The notes under the pieces: generated by a model
What the model saw: only the letters and a program-made list of their open reading frames with translations
Databases searched by the model: none
Told to the model about the DNA's origin: nothing
Shown here: positions 8,397 to 17,535 of the stretch, piece after piece
Position numbering within the stretch: position 1 is the first letter of the stretch
Layout: each line of letters opens with the position of its first letter
Program-made: the position numbers and the translations under genes
Assembly: GCF_001477495.1 (NCBI RefSeq)
Contig: NZ_LDTF01000007.1
Location: forward strand, 186,001-250,000
Direction: 5' to 3'
From: Sphingomonas yabuuchiae
GTDB lineage: Bacteria > Pseudomonadota > Alphaproteobacteria > Sphingomonadales > Sphingomonadaceae
DNA length: 64,000 nt

Positions 8397-9292
8397 AGAT
8401 GCACGACGCCGCGCTGGTCGACCGCTTTCTGGAGATGATGGCGGCGGAGGCTGGCGCGGCGGGCAATACGCTGGCGGCCTATCGCTCCGACCTGCGCCTT
8501 GCCGCCGAGGCGATGGACGGATTGAGCGAGGCCGATGAGGGCGCGCTCCAGTGGCTGGCCGATGGCTGGGCGTCGCTGGCCAATGCCACCGTGGCGCGCA
8601 AGGCGGCGGCGCTGCGGCGTTTCTATGCCTTTCTGCATGAGGAGGGGCTGCGCGCCGATGATCCCTCTTCGGTGCTGCCCCGTCCGGGCCAGCGGCGGGC
8701 GTTGCCCAAGATACTCAGCCATGCCGATATCGATCGGCTGTTCGCCGCCATCGCCGAGCGCACGGGCGCCGCGCATCCCAGCGCAAACGATCTGCGGCTC
8801 GCGGCACTGGTCGAACTGCTCTATGGCTCGGGCTTGCGCGCGAGCGAACTGGTCGCCCTGCCGCGCAATGCCGTCCATCCGGACCGCCCTTTTCTGATCC
8901 TGAAGGGCAAGGGCGGTGTCGAGCGGATGGTGCCGATCTCGGACCAGGCGCGTGCGGCTGTGGCGGCGTGGCGGGTGCATGTTCCGGCCGACAAGCCCTG
9001 GCTCTTTCCCGGCGGCAAGAAGCACCTGACCCGTATCCGGCTCTATCAGCTAATCAAGGCGCTGGCGGCGGAGGCGGGCATTCCACCTGATCGGGTCAGC
9101 CCGCATGTCCTGCGCCATGCCTTTGCCACCCATCTGCTGGGCGGCGGGGCCGATCTGCGCGCGGTGCAGGCGATGCTGGGCCATGCCGACATCGCCACGA
9201 CCGAAATCTACACCCATGTCGAGGCGAGCCGACTCGTCGAACTCGTCAATGCGAAACACCCGCTCGTTGATTTTCGGGACAAGCGCCCTTAG
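8393..9292 (+). CDS. xerD: Tyrosine recombinase XerD
   Basis: A 299-residue site-specific recombinase for chromosome-dimer resolution at dif. It has an N-terminal SAM-like core-binding domain followed by the catalytic domain with Arg149 (GSGLRASEL), Lys173 (KGKGG), His238 and Arg241 (HVLRHAFATHLL), His264 (MLGHADI) and nucleophile Tyr273 (EIYTHV). Full length and a core location next to accA favour housekeeping XerD over a mobile-element integrase. The start overlaps the upstream stop by 4 bp. Confidence 0.93.
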   Translation: MKMHDAALVDRFLEMMAAEAGAAGNTLAAYRSDLRLAAEAMDGLSEADEGALQWLADGWASLANATVARKAAALRRFYAFLHEEGLRADDPSSVLPRPGQRRALPKILSHADIDRLFAAIAERTGAAHPSANDLRLAALVELLYGSGLRASELVALPRNAVHPDRPFLILKGKGGVERMVPISDQARAAVAAWRVHVPADKPWLFPGGKKHLTRIRLYQLIKALAAEAGIPPDRVSPHVLRHAFATHLLGGGADLRAVQAMLGHADIATTEIYTHVEASRLVELVNAKHPLVDFRDKRP

Positions 9293-9303
9293 GCGATAGC
9301 GCC

Positions 9304-10254
9304 ATGTCAACGACCTTCCTCGATTTCGAGAAACCGATCGCCGAGCTTCAGAGCCGGATCGACGAGCTGCGCGACACGACCGCCGAAGGGACGGTCGATA
9401 TCGGCGCGGAGATCGCCAAGCTCCAGGCCAAATCCGACAAGCTGCTGCGCGATACCTTCACCAAGCTGACCCCGTGGCAGAAGACGCAGGTCGCGCGCCA
9501 TCCGCAGCGTCCGCACTTCAAGCATTATGTCGCCGGGCTGTTCGACGAGTTCGTGCCGCTGGCAGGCGACCGTGCATTCGGTGACGACCAGGCGATCATG
9601 GGCGGCTTCGCGCAGTTTCGCGGCCAGCGCGTCATGGTGCTGGGCCATGAAAAGGGCGAGGATACCGCCAGCCGCCTGCGGCACAATTTCGGCATGGGCA
9701 AGCCGGAGGGGTATCGCAAGGCGATTCGCCTGGTCGAACTGGCCGACCGGTTCGGCCTGCCGATCGTGACGCTGGTCGACACCTCTGGCGCGTTCCCCGG
9801 TATCCAGGCCGAAGAGCGCGGCCAGGCCGAAGCCATTGCGCGCTCGACCGAGGCCTGCCTGGCGGCGGGCGTGCCGGTCGTCTCGGCGATCGTGGGCGAG
9901 GGCGGCTCGGGCGGCGCGGTGGCGCTGGCGGCAGGCAACCGGGTGCTGATGTTCGAGCACGCGGTCTATTCGGTCATCAGCCCAGAAGGTTGCGCTTCGA
10001 TCCTGTGGCGCACCGCCGATAAGGCATCGGACGCCGCTGAGGCGATGCGCGTCACCGCGCAGGACCTGAAGCATTTCGGCGTAATCGACACGATCGTGCC
10101 AGAGCCGGTGGGCGGCGCGCACCGCGATCATGCGGGCGCGATCGCCAATCTGGGCGACTCGGTCGAAAAGGCGTTGGGCGAGCTGAACGGTCTCGGCCGC
10201 GACGAATTGAAGCGCGGTCGAGCCGCTAAGTTCCTGGCAATGGGACGGCTGTAA
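9304..10254 (+). CDS. accA: Acetyl-CoA carboxylase carboxyltransferase subunit alpha
   Basis: A 316-residue subunit of the carboxyltransferase that makes malonyl-CoA for fatty-acid synthesis, paired with AccD (not in the window). It starts with the helical FLDFEKPIAELQSRIDELR and carries RPHFKHYVAGLFDEF, GHEKGEDTASRLRHNFGM, TLVDTSGAFPGIQAEERGQ and the oxyanion-hole segment GEGGSGGAVALAAGN. The length is normal. It is 11 bp after xerD and is closed by a strong hairpin at 10,271-10,299. Confidence 0.97.
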   Translation: MSTTFLDFEKPIAELQSRIDELRDTTAEGTVDIGAEIAKLQAKSDKLLRDTFTKLTPWQKTQVARHPQRPHFKHYVAGLFDEFVPLAGDRAFGDDQAIMGGFAQFRGQRVMVLGHEKGEDTASRLRHNFGMGKPEGYRKAIRLVELADRFGLPIVTLVDTSGAFPGIQAEERGQAEAIARSTEACLAAGVPVVSAIVGEGGSGGAVALAAGNRVLMFEHAVYSVISPEGCASILWRTADKASDAAEAMRVTAQDLKHFGVIDTIVPEPVGGAHRDHAGAIANLGDSVEKALGELNGLGRDELKRGRAAKFLAMGRL

Positions 10255-10270
10255 CGGCCGCAAAAGAAAA

Positions 10271-10299
10271 GGGGCGGGCCGAATGGATCGACCCGCCCC
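10271..10299. terminator. Hairpin terminator between accA and flp pilin
   Basis: GGGGCGGG (10,271-10,278) pairs perfectly with CCCGCCCC (10,292-10,299) over a 13-nt loop. The AAAAGAAAA tract just left of the stem becomes a U-rich run for transcripts on the minus strand. The hairpin therefore terminates the pilin transcript well and probably also stops accA readthrough. Confidence 0.75.
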
Positions 10300-10356
10300 C
10301 TCAATATCCTGAAATCCGTTACGGGCGACGATCGAACGCCGCCCGCCAGTCGGATT

Positions 10357-10530
10357 TTAGTTCGACGGGTTCGCCACCTTGGTCGAGATATTGTTGAAGG
10401 TGCCGCTCAGCGAGGTGCCGACGGTCTTCATCGCGCCGATAGCCGCAACCGCGATCAGGGCCGCGATCAGGCCATATTCGATGGCCGTCGCGCCCTTATT
10501 GTTCTTCAGCATCTTGCGAAACGTCTTCAT
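10357..10530 (-). CDS. Flp/Fap-type pilin precursor
   Basis: A 57-residue prepilin: basic leader MKTFRKMLKNNKG, then the type IVb Flp processing site G|ATAIEYGLIAALIA with Glu at +5 and Tyr at +6, a hydrophobic helix and a short polar tail. GGAG lies about 7 nt upstream of the ATG. Prepilin peptidase should cleave after the Gly. No tad secretion genes are in the window, so assembly depends on genes elsewhere. Confidence 0.9.
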   Translation of the reverse strand: MKTFRKMLKNNKGATAIEYGLIAALIAVAAIGAMKTVGTSLSGTFNNISTKVANPSN

Positions 10531-10578
10531 TCCGGTCTCCGTTCAGTCCTGTCTTGATCGATCACCCGGCTGAGCCGG

Positions 10579-10602
10579 AGCGCCGGTTCAGCTTCCGGCG
10601 CT
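10579..10602. terminator. Hairpin between the two pilin genes
   Basis: AGCGCCGG (10,579-10,586) and CCGGCGCT (10,595-10,602) form a perfect 8-bp stem with an 8-nt loop in the 124-bp gap between the pilin genes. It could weaken readthrough from the upstream pilin or structure the leader of the downstream one. There is only a short T-run, so the role is uncertain. Confidence 0.5.
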
Positions 10603-10654
10603 TTACCGGGGCAACAGTTAAAAAGGTTTGAAGGCGGCCATTTTCGAATGAAAT

Positions 10655-10846
10655 TTAATGGTTTGCGAGGTTCAGTTCGGTGGCGATACGGTTGCCGAGA
10701 TTTTCCAGGCTGAGGCCGAATTGGGACAGGCCGACGATCATGACCAGCATCACGGCCGCCACGATCAACCCATATTCCACCGCCGACGCGCCGCGCGTAT
10801 CGGACAGCAGGCGTTGCAGCATCTTCGTGATCGCACGCACTCCCAT
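10655..10846 (-). CDS. Second Flp-type pilin precursor
   Basis: A 63-residue prepilin with basic leader MGVRAITKMLQRLLSDTRG and cleavage context G|ASAVEYGLIVAAVMLVMIVGL. The Glu and Tyr positions match the other pilin, but the mature part differs (QFGLSLENLGNRIATELN). It is probably a minor or alternative subunit of the same Tad/Flp system, 124 bp upstream of the first pilin on the same strand and divergent from the mutT-like gene. Confidence 0.88.
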   Translation of the reverse strand: MGVRAITKMLQRLLSDTRGASAVEYGLIVAAVMLVMIVGLSQFGLSLENLGNRIATELNLANH

Positions 10847-10879
10847 GACGCCCGCCCTATAAGCGCCTTAGGTTAAGAA

Positions 10880-11344
10880 ATGATCGACAGCCTCAATACG
10901 CCCGTCCTGTTTCCCGTCGTTGCCGCCGCGCTGGTCGATGGGGATGGCCGCGTCCTGTTGCAGCAGCGCCCGGAGGGCAAGGCGCTGGCGGGGCTGTGGG
11001 AGTTTCCGGGCGGCAAGCTGGAGCTCGGTGAGACTCCCGAGGCGGCGCTGGTCCGCGAACTGCACGAGGAGCTGGCGATCACGGTCGCGCCAGAAGCGTT
11101 GGAACCGGCGGGCTTCGCGACCGAGCCATTGCCCGGCCGCCATCTGCTCCTGCTGCTTTACGTCATCCGATCCTGGTCGGGCACGCCGGTCGCGCTGGAG
11201 GCGGACGGGCTGACCTGGTGTCGGCCTGCCGAGATGCAAGCCTGGCCCATGCCGCCCGCCGATGGGCCGCTCGTCCGCCAGCTCGCCGCCTATCTGGCGG
11301 ACAGTCGCAGTTCGGATGCCGTGCCCGACAACGGCACGGTATAG
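10880..11344 (+). CDS. mutT: MutT-like 8-oxo-dGTP diphosphatase (Nudix)
   Basis: A 154-residue Nudix protein that starts PVLFPVVAAALVDGDGRVLLQQRPEGK and has an intact Nudix box GGKLELGETPEAALVRELHEEL at about residues 45-66. The WEFPGGK and LLLLYVI segments fit MutT, which cleans oxidised dGTP from the pool. Substrate assignment is by family only. Its 3' end overlaps the 3' end of the convergent DUF5695 gene by about 55 bp. Confidence 0.85.
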   Translation: MIDSLNTPVLFPVVAAALVDGDGRVLLQQRPEGKALAGLWEFPGGKLELGETPEAALVRELHEELAITVAPEALEPAGFATEPLPGRHLLLLLYVIRSWSGTPVALEADGLTWCRPAEMQAWPMPPADGPLVRQLAAYLADSRSSDAVPDNGTV

Positions 11345-14037
11345 CCGCCCCGCTCGAACATTCCCCGCTCGGGACGATAGGAACGGCCGTCGGGCGTCGT
11401 CGTCTCGACGAACAAGCGAGCAGCGGGCGTATCAGGGGTGGCGGGATCGAGGGTCAGGCGAACCGCGCCGGTCGCCGGGTCATAATCGACGGCCTTGAAT
11501 TTCCCCGCCTCCAGCGTCAGCCATAGCCCCGCCGGGGCGACGAAAACCCGCGCACGTGCACCGTCATGCGGCTCGACATGCACCTGGCCGTCCTTCTGCG
11601 AAAGGTTGCCGCCATAGGACAGCCAGCCCAGCGCAGGATCGTTCACCACATAGGTGGCCGCGGCATAGGCATGGCCGAAAAAGCCCATGCCGTAATCGCC
11701 GCTATACGGATCCCACTCCATCCGGTCGGGCCAGCTGTGAAAGGCGGCGGAGGATGCGCCGTTCCGGTCGATATTGGTGATGCCCCCCAGCAAGCCGCCA
11801 TAGGCGACACGCAGCAGATGCATGTCGGCGGGATTGCGGCGGAACGAGTCGAACAGCGGAATGGCGTTCAGCGTCGATCCATAGTGATGGATTTGCCGCT
11901 CCAGCCGGGGATATTTCCCGCCATACAGGAAGTCCCAATAGCGCCGGGCATTGCCGTTATAGCCCCAGTGCGGGATGGACGGATCATAGCCCAGGATCAC
12001 TTCACGCGTGACCTCGGCCTGCGGGCCGTAACCGAAATAGCGCATCCAGGCATAGACCTCGGCCTGGCCGGTCGAGTCCCATGCCATTTCGCTGCCGAAT
12101 GGATATTGCAGGGTGCGCCAATGATCCGCGCGGCCCTTCATCAGGCGTTCGACCTCGGCCGCCTTGTCGGTCCAACCCTCGCGCTTCAGGTCGGTCAGGA
12201 TATCGACGAAGACGTCGCCCTCCATCAGCCCGAACTGCGCATAATGGGGTGCGTCACGCATCATCGCGACGATGGTCTGATAGGCATGGTCGAGATACCA
12301 TGACCAGTCATGCACCCGGGTCAGCCCGGCATGGTTGCGCGCGATCCGGTACAATGCCCAATGCCCCGCCGCGACATGCGGGTAATTGTACGCACGGCCG
12401 AGATCGTCGGCCTGGTCCTTCTTCCACGAGGTCCAGCTCTTCCAGTCCGTCTCGGGCTTGTAGAGGTCTGGGAAGGCAGCCGGGTCGTAATAGAACAGGC
12501 TCTTCTTCACGCCGCCGGCATGTGGGCCGCTCGGCACCTGAAGTCGCCCGACGATCGTCCTGTCGACCAGCTCCTCGATCCGCGCGATTTCCGCGGCATC
12601 GGGATTGTCGAGCTGCTTCATGACGGCGGCGACCCAGCTGCCCGCGCCGCCCTCGTCGCTCATCCCCGAAATCCACACGCGCGGGTCGGTGGTGACGATG
12701 CGATCCGCTTCGCGATCGTAGGTCAGGATGGCGGGGGAACGGCCGAACGGATCGCCCTTGCCCTCGAACCATTGTTTCGTCGTCGAGAAGCGGCCCAGAT
12801 CGGCCATGGTCTGTTCAAGCGGCTTGGTGACGAAATACTGGACGGTTTGCACCTGACCATCGGCATAGGTCAGGGTCAGGCGCGCCCGGCCCCATTGGCG
12901 GCCGCGCACCGAGAGGCGCGTCCAGCCCGGCTTGCCGGGCACCGTCGTCACGTCCAGCGCCCCCGCCGGATAGCTGGTGATGCCGGTAATGGCGGACGGC
13001 GAGCGTACGAACAGCGCCGCGTCTAGATCGGTCGGCACGACATAGCCCGGCACGCCGACCACGACGGGGCGTCCCTGCGCCGTCAGCGTGGGTTCGATCG
13101 CGCGGATGCTGGGCGCGGTGACGAGGTGCAGGCCGATCTTGCGGCTCTGGCCGGGCGCGAGCGTGAAGCTGGTCGGCTCGTTCCACGGCGCACCCGCCTT
13201 GGCCCAGTCGGTCTGGGCATAGGCGGCGCTCGCGATGGTCCAGTCGTAAAAGCCTTCCGAGGTCTGCGCGCGGGGGCTGGCTTCCGAGATGACGGCCTGG
13301 CCCTTGGTCTCGCGCACGGTCGGGATCGGCACATAGGCCTCCAGTGGGGTGGCGCGTTCGGGCAAGACGAGCAGGGCGGGACCTGCGCCGTTCAGCCGCG
13401 TGACCTGAACATAGCCCGCATCGCGACCGATATAGGGATCGGCGAAGCTCGCCTGTGAATGAGCCTGTTCCAGCGTGCGGTCGGAAATGATGTTGTCGAA
13501 CACCATCGGCAGGCCGAGCCCGCCGACCTCGACCGGCGCGCCGGAGGTGTTGGTCAGCGTGAAGCGCAGTGTCGGGGTGCCCTTGTCGTTCACCCACTCG
13601 CGCACGATACGCAGCGGCAGACCGGTGCCCATCGACGCGCCGATATCCGCCGCCGCCAGTACCGGGCCGCGGGTGGGCAGCGCCCGCACCGGCCGACGTT
13701 CGCGCGCGGACGAAAAATCCTGCCAAGCCCCCCCGGCCTGGCGCAGGCGCAGATGGATGTCGCCCAGATGGTTGTAGCCATTGCCGTTGCGCTCCTTGGC
13801 GCGACCGATCGGCAGGAAGTCGAAGTCCGGCGTCGAAACCGGCGAAAGGCCGCGCGCGGTCTGGCTGACGGGGTCGAGGATCAGCTGGAACGCGCCAACC
13901 CGAAACCGGGAACTCGCAGACTTTTGCGGGGTACTGGCGGCCTTTCGGGCGTCAGTGACACCCGCCTCATGCGCACTCGCAGCGATCGAAAGCACGGCCA
14001 GCGTGACCGGCAAAAGGCGGATAAGGCTTTGGCGCAT
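11290..14037 (-). CDS. Exported DUF5695 protein, probable glycan-active
   Basis: A 915-residue protein with a clear signal peptide (MRQSLIRLLPVTLAVLSIAASA). The N-terminal half is beta-rich (QLILDPVSQTARGLSP, TLRFTLTNTSGAPVEVGGLGLP). The C-terminal half is an alpha/alpha-barrel-like segment with aromatic-rich motifs (MRDAPHYAQFGLMEGDVF, SEMAWDSTGQAEVYAWMRYFG, GIPHWGYNGNARRYWDFLYGG-like). I place it in DUF5695 from overall appearance. The family lacks an established reaction to my knowledge, though the fold resembles glycoside hydrolases. The ATG at 14,037 is chosen because it gives the signal peptide. It diverges from the GH127 gene, and both starts flank one operator region. Confidence 0.75.
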   Translation of the reverse strand: MRQSLIRLLPVTLAVLSIAASAHEAGVTDARKAASTPQKSASSRFRVGAFQLILDPVSQTARGLSPVSTPDFDFLPIGRAKERNGNGYNHLGDIHLRLRQAGGAWQDFSSARERRPVRALPTRGPVLAAADIGASMGTGLPLRIVREWVNDKGTPTLRFTLTNTSGAPVEVGGLGLPMVFDNIISDRTLEQAHSQASFADPYIGRDAGYVQVTRLNGAGPALLVLPERATPLEAYVPIPTVRETKGQAVISEASPRAQTSEGFYDWTIASAAYAQTDWAKAGAPWNEPTSFTLAPGQSRKIGLHLVTAPSIRAIEPTLTAQGRPVVVGVPGYVVPTDLDAALFVRSPSAITGITSYPAGALDVTTVPGKPGWTRLSVRGRQWGRARLTLTYADGQVQTVQYFVTKPLEQTMADLGRFSTTKQWFEGKGDPFGRSPAILTYDREADRIVTTDPRVWISGMSDEGGAGSWVAAVMKQLDNPDAAEIARIEELVDRTIVGRLQVPSGPHAGGVKKSLFYYDPAAFPDLYKPETDWKSWTSWKKDQADDLGRAYNYPHVAAGHWALYRIARNHAGLTRVHDWSWYLDHAYQTIVAMMRDAPHYAQFGLMEGDVFVDILTDLKREGWTDKAAEVERLMKGRADHWRTLQYPFGSEMAWDSTGQAEVYAWMRYFGYGPQAEVTREVILGYDPSIPHWGYNGNARRYWDFLYGGKYPRLERQIHHYGSTLNAIPLFDSFRRNPADMHLLRVAYGGLLGGITNIDRNGASSAAFHSWPDRMEWDPYSGDYGMGFFGHAYAAATYVVNDPALGWLSYGGNLSQKDGQVHVEPHDGARARVFVAPAGLWLTLEAGKFKAVDYDPATGAVRLTLDPATPDTPAARLFVETTTPDGRSYRPERGMFERGGYTVPLSGTASELRLSAR

Positions 14038-14086
14038 GACGATAAAATCCCTGATCTCGGGAAGCTCCTCTGCGGGACCATCGCAA

Positions 14087-14130
14087 TTGACCCCCCTCCC
14101 GTTCTGGCTATATTGGTATACAGTATTACC
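14087..14130 (+). promoter_or_regulatory. Promoter plus candidate GntR operator for the GH127 gene
   Basis: A -35-like TTGACC (14,087-14,092) and -10-like TATATT (14,109-14,114) are separated by 16 bp. GGTATACAGTATTACC (14,115-14,130) follows at once and would cover the transcription start, a classic repressor position. The same TTGACC-N22-GGTATACnnTAT arrangement recurs at 19,333-19,372 before the DapA-family gene. The GntR/FCD protein encoded at 20,313 is the likely binder (inference). Confidence 0.65.
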
Positions 14131-14141
14131 GGGAGAGCAAG

Positions 14142-16517
14142 ATGCTGCGGTCGAGCAGGCGCGAATGGATGCAGGGGGCGGCAGGCGTCGCGTTGATGGG
14201 AATGGCGACCCGCGCGGTGGGGGCTGCACCGTCGATCCTTCCGGACAAGGCAGAGCCATTGCCGCTCTCGGCGGTGCGGTTGCGCCCTTCGGTCTATGCG
14301 ACCGCCGTCGAGACCAATCGCCGCTATCTCTATCGCCTGAGCCCCGACCGCCTGCTCCACAATTTCCGCGCTTATGCCGGTCTGGAACCCAAGGCGGCGA
14401 TCTATGGCGGCTGGGAAAGCGACACGATCGCAGGGCACACGCTGGGCCATTACATGTCGGCGCTGGTCCTGACTTGGCAGCAGACCGGCGATACCGAGAT
14501 GCGACGCCGCGCCGACTATATCGTCGCCGAACTGGCGGAGGCTCAGGCCAAGCGCGGCACCGGCTATGTCGGCGCGCTGGGGCGCAAGCGGGCCGACGGC
14601 AAGGTGGTCGATGGCGAGGAAATCTTTCCCGAAATCATGGCGGGCAAGATCAAGTCGGGCGGGTTCGACCTGAACGGTTCCTGGTCGCCGCTCTACACGG
14701 TGCACAAGCTGTTCGCCGGACTGCTCGACGTGCATGGCGGTTGGGGCAATGCGCAGGCGCTGGACGTGGCGGTCAAGCTGGGCGGCTATTTCGCACGCGT
14801 CTTCGCGGCGCTCGACGATGCGCAGATGCAGACGGTGCTGGGGTGCGAATATGGCGGGCTGAACGAAAGCTATGCCGAGCTTTACCAGCGGACCGGCGAT
14901 CGTCAGTGGCTGGCCTTGGCCGAGCGGATTTATGACCGCAAGGTGCTCGATCCTCTGGTCGCGGGTGAGGACAAGCTGGCGAATTTCCACGCCAATACGC
15001 AGGTGCCCAAGCTGATCGGGCTGGCACGTATCCATGAGATCACCGGGAAGCCCGATCCGGCCAAGGGGGCCAGCTTCTTTTGGGAAACCGTCACCGGGCA
15101 TCACAGCTATGTCATCGGCGGCAATGCCGACCGCGAATATTTCTCCGAGCCCGATACGATCGCGCGGCACGTCACCGACCAGACGTGCGAGCATTGCAAC
15201 ACCTATAACATGATGAAGCTGACCCGGCATCTCTATGGCTGGCAGCCGGACGGGCGCTATTTCGACTATTATGAGCGCGCGCATCTCAACCATGCGATGG
15301 CCGCGCAGCATCCGCAAAATGGCGGCTTCACCTATATGACGCCGCTGATGAGCGGGGTGGCCCGCGAGTTTTCGACCGACAAGGACGATGCCTTCTGGTG
15401 TTGCGTCGGGTCGGGGATGGAGGCGCATGCCAAGCATGGCGAGTCCATCTTCTGGCAGGGCGGCGATACCTTCTTCGTCAATCTCTACATCCCGGCCGAG
15501 GCCCGGTGGGCGAAGCGCGGCGCGGTCGTGACGCTCGACACTGCCTATCCGATGGACGGTCAGGCGACGTTGAGCTTCAGCCGCCTCGACCGGGCGGGTC
15601 GCTTCCCGCTGGCGCTGCGTGTGCCGGGCTGGGCGAACGGGCAGGCGCAGGTCGAGGTTAACGGCCAGGCCGTGATGCCGCGCTTCGAGCGGGGCTATGC
15701 CGTCGTCGATCGGCGGTGGAAGGCCGGGGACACCGTTTCGATCCGCCTGCCGCTCGACCTTCGAGTCGAGACGACGCCCGGCGACGAAAGTGTCGTCGCG
15801 GTTCTGCGCGGGCCGATGGTGATGGCGGCCGATCTGGGCGGGCGCGAGGACAAGTGGGACTCGCCCGACCCGGTGCTGGTCGGCGCCAATCCGCTGGCGG
15901 GCTTCACCCCGGCCGATCCGGCGAGCGCGCGCTATAAGACGGCAGGCGTCTTCCGCCCGGCGGACCTGAGCTTCGTGCCTTTCTACAGCCAATATGACCG
16001 GCGCAGCGCCGTCTATTTCAAGCGCTTCACGGAGGCGGGATGGAAGACGCAGGAGGCGGCGTTCCTGGCCGATCAGGCCCGGGCACGCGATATCGCTGCG
16101 CGCTCGGTCGATGTCATGCATCTGGGCGAGATGCAGCCGGAGCGTGACCATGGGCTGACCTCCGACATCTCCTATCCGGTCTCCTATCGCGGACGGCAGG
16201 GACGCGATGCGCGATCCGGGGGCTATTTCGAGTTCACCATGGTGGTGCGCCCCGGCCCGATGATCCTGCAAGGCACCTATTGGGGCGAGGAGCGGGCGCG
16301 CGACTTCGACATTCTAGTCGACAATGTGAAGGTCGCGACCCAGCATCTGGAGAATGACAAGCCGGGCGCCTTCTTCGACGTCGAATATCCGCTGCCGCCC
16401 GCGCTGACGGCGGGCAAGAAGGGCGTACGTGTGCGGATCGTGCCGCATGATCGCAGTTCGGCGGGGCCGATCTTCGGCATGCGGCTGTTCGCGGCCAAGG
16501 CGGGGGCGACGGCGTGA
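14142..16517 (+). CDS. GH127 family beta-L-arabinofuranosidase, Tat-exported
   Basis: A 791-residue protein of the DUF1680/GH127 family. The N-terminus SSRREWMQGAAGVALMGMA fits a twin-arginine signal, so it is exported folded. The alpha/alpha-barrel contains GGWESDTIAGHTLGHYMSA (about 89-107), GHHSYVIGGNADREYF (319-334), TCEHCNTYNM (348-357) and FWCCVGSGMEAHAKHGESIFW (419-439). C349, C352, C420, C421 and E350 fit the zinc-thiolate active site described for HypBA1, where a Cys is the nucleophile. Known members release beta-L-arabinofuranose from hydroxyproline-linked arabinans. GGGAGAG lies before the ATG. It heads a plus-strand group that continues through the permease. Confidence 0.88.
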   Translation: MLRSSRREWMQGAAGVALMGMATRAVGAAPSILPDKAEPLPLSAVRLRPSVYATAVETNRRYLYRLSPDRLLHNFRAYAGLEPKAAIYGGWESDTIAGHTLGHYMSALVLTWQQTGDTEMRRRADYIVAELAEAQAKRGTGYVGALGRKRADGKVVDGEEIFPEIMAGKIKSGGFDLNGSWSPLYTVHKLFAGLLDVHGGWGNAQALDVAVKLGGYFARVFAALDDAQMQTVLGCEYGGLNESYAELYQRTGDRQWLALAERIYDRKVLDPLVAGEDKLANFHANTQVPKLIGLARIHEITGKPDPAKGASFFWETVTGHHSYVIGGNADREYFSEPDTIARHVTDQTCEHCNTYNMMKLTRHLYGWQPDGRYFDYYERAHLNHAMAAQHPQNGGFTYMTPLMSGVAREFSTDKDDAFWCCVGSGMEAHAKHGESIFWQGGDTFFVNLYIPAEARWAKRGAVVTLDTAYPMDGQATLSFSRLDRAGRFPLALRVPGWANGQAQVEVNGQAVMPRFERGYAVVDRRWKAGDTVSIRLPLDLRVETTPGDESVVAVLRGPMVMAADLGGREDKWDSPDPVLVGANPLAGFTPADPASARYKTAGVFRPADLSFVPFYSQYDRRSAVYFKRFTEAGWKTQEAAFLADQARARDIAARSVDVMHLGEMQPERDHGLTSDISYPVSYRGRQGRDARSGGYFEFTMVVRPGPMILQGTYWGEERARDFDILVDNVKVATQHLENDKPGAFFDVEYPLPPALTAGKKGVRVRIVPHDRSSAGPIFGMRLFAAKAGATA

Positions 16518-17524
16518 GCGGCGTGCGGATGACCCTGGACGCATTGCGCACGCTGGCGCGGGCCAAGCTGCTGGGCGCGGGGCTGGCCCCGGCCCATGCT
16601 GAAGCGGTGGCCGAGACGATGGTGGCGGGCGAGCGCGATGGATGCACCTCGCACGGTATCTATCGCCTGCTGGTCGCCGTCTCCAGCATCCAAAAGGGCG
16701 TGGTCGTCCCCGATGCCGAGCCGGTACTGTCGCATCCCGCCCGCGCGCTGGTCCGCGTCGATGGCGGCGGCGGATTTGCGCAGCTGGCCTTTCAGACCGG
16801 CAAGCCCGCGCTGATCGAAAAGGCCAAGGCCAACGGCATCGCTGCGCTGGCGCTCAACAATGTCGTGCATTTCGCCGCGCTCTGGCCCGAGGTCGAGGAA
16901 CTGGCCGAGGCCGGGCTGGTGGCACTGGCTTTTACGCCCAGCCATGCCTGGGTCGCCCCCTCGGGCGGGGCCGAGCCGGTGTTCGGGACCAATCCCATCG
17001 CCTTCGGCTGGCCGCGCCCGGACGGGCCGCCCTTCGTGTTCGACTTCGCGACCTCCATGGTCGCGCGCGGCGAGATCGAACTTCATCGCCGTGCGGGCAA
17101 GAGCGTGCCCGACGACTGGGGCGTCGATTCCGATGGCAGGCCGACCACCGACCCGGCCGCGATCCTGTCGGGCGCGATGCGGACCTTTGGCGGGCACAAG
17201 GGATCGGCCCTGGCGGCTATGGTCGAGCTGCTCGCCGGACCGCTGATCGGCGACATGACCAGCCGCGAGTCGATCGACTGGGATGCCGGGCGCGGCGGCT
17301 CGCCGCTGGGTGGCGAGTTGATTATTGCCATCGATCCCAAGGGTTTTCTGGGCGATCTTCTTCCCGAAAACCAGGAGAGGGCCGAGGCGATGTTCGCTGC
17401 GATCACGGGGCAGGGGGCGCGGTTGCCCTCAGCGCGCCGCTATGCCGCGCGTCAGGTGTCGATGGCCGACGGTGTCGAGATTTCGGCCGACCTCTATCGT
17501 GACGTGACGGCCCTGAAGGGCTGA
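16514..17524 (+). CDS. Ldh2-family NAD(P)H-dependent reductase (pyrroline/piperideine-2-carboxylate or keto-acid)
   Basis: A 336-residue member of the malate/L-lactate dehydrogenase-2 family, which is unrelated to classical LDH. The DGCTSHGIYRL motif (about 42-52) carries the catalytic His, and FGTNPIAFGWPRP, DFATSMVARGEIELHRRAGK and GGHKGSALAAMVELLAGPL are family hallmarks. Members reduce cyclic imino acids (DpkA/LhpD-type) or 2-keto acids; the sequence alone does not decide. The GTG start overlaps the GH127 stop (GTGA), so it is coupled to it. The neighbourhood (DapA-type deaminase, amino-acid permease) favours a cyclic imino acid. Confidence 0.85.
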   Translation: MSGVRMTLDALRTLARAKLLGAGLAPAHAEAVAETMVAGERDGCTSHGIYRLLVAVSSIQKGVVVPDAEPVLSHPARALVRVDGGGGFAQLAFQTGKPALIEKAKANGIAALALNNVVHFAALWPEVEELAEAGLVALAFTPSHAWVAPSGGAEPVFGTNPIAFGWPRPDGPPFVFDFATSMVARGEIELHRRAGKSVPDDWGVDSDGRPTTDPAAILSGAMRTFGGHKGSALAAMVELLAGPLIGDMTSRESIDWDAGRGGSPLGGELIIAIDPKGFLGDLLPENQERAEAMFAAITGQGARLPSARRYAARQVSMADGVEISADLYRDVTALKG

Positions 17525-17535
17525 GCAAGGGGGGT

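Noticed and set aside
8393-9292. Tyrosine recombinase as the integrase of the prophage
   Set aside because: Sequence and its accA neighbour identify housekeeping XerD, and it is more than 30 kb from the prophage boundary.
13881-16271. 796-codon minus-strand open frame across the GH127 gene
   Set aside because: Antisense shadow of the GH127 gene; Arg/His/Gln-rich low-complexity translation without any domain.
16514-17524. Ldh2-family protein as a respiratory lactate or malate dehydrogenase
   Set aside because: Family members act on varied keto and imino acids; context does not support lactate or malate use, so no such name was given.
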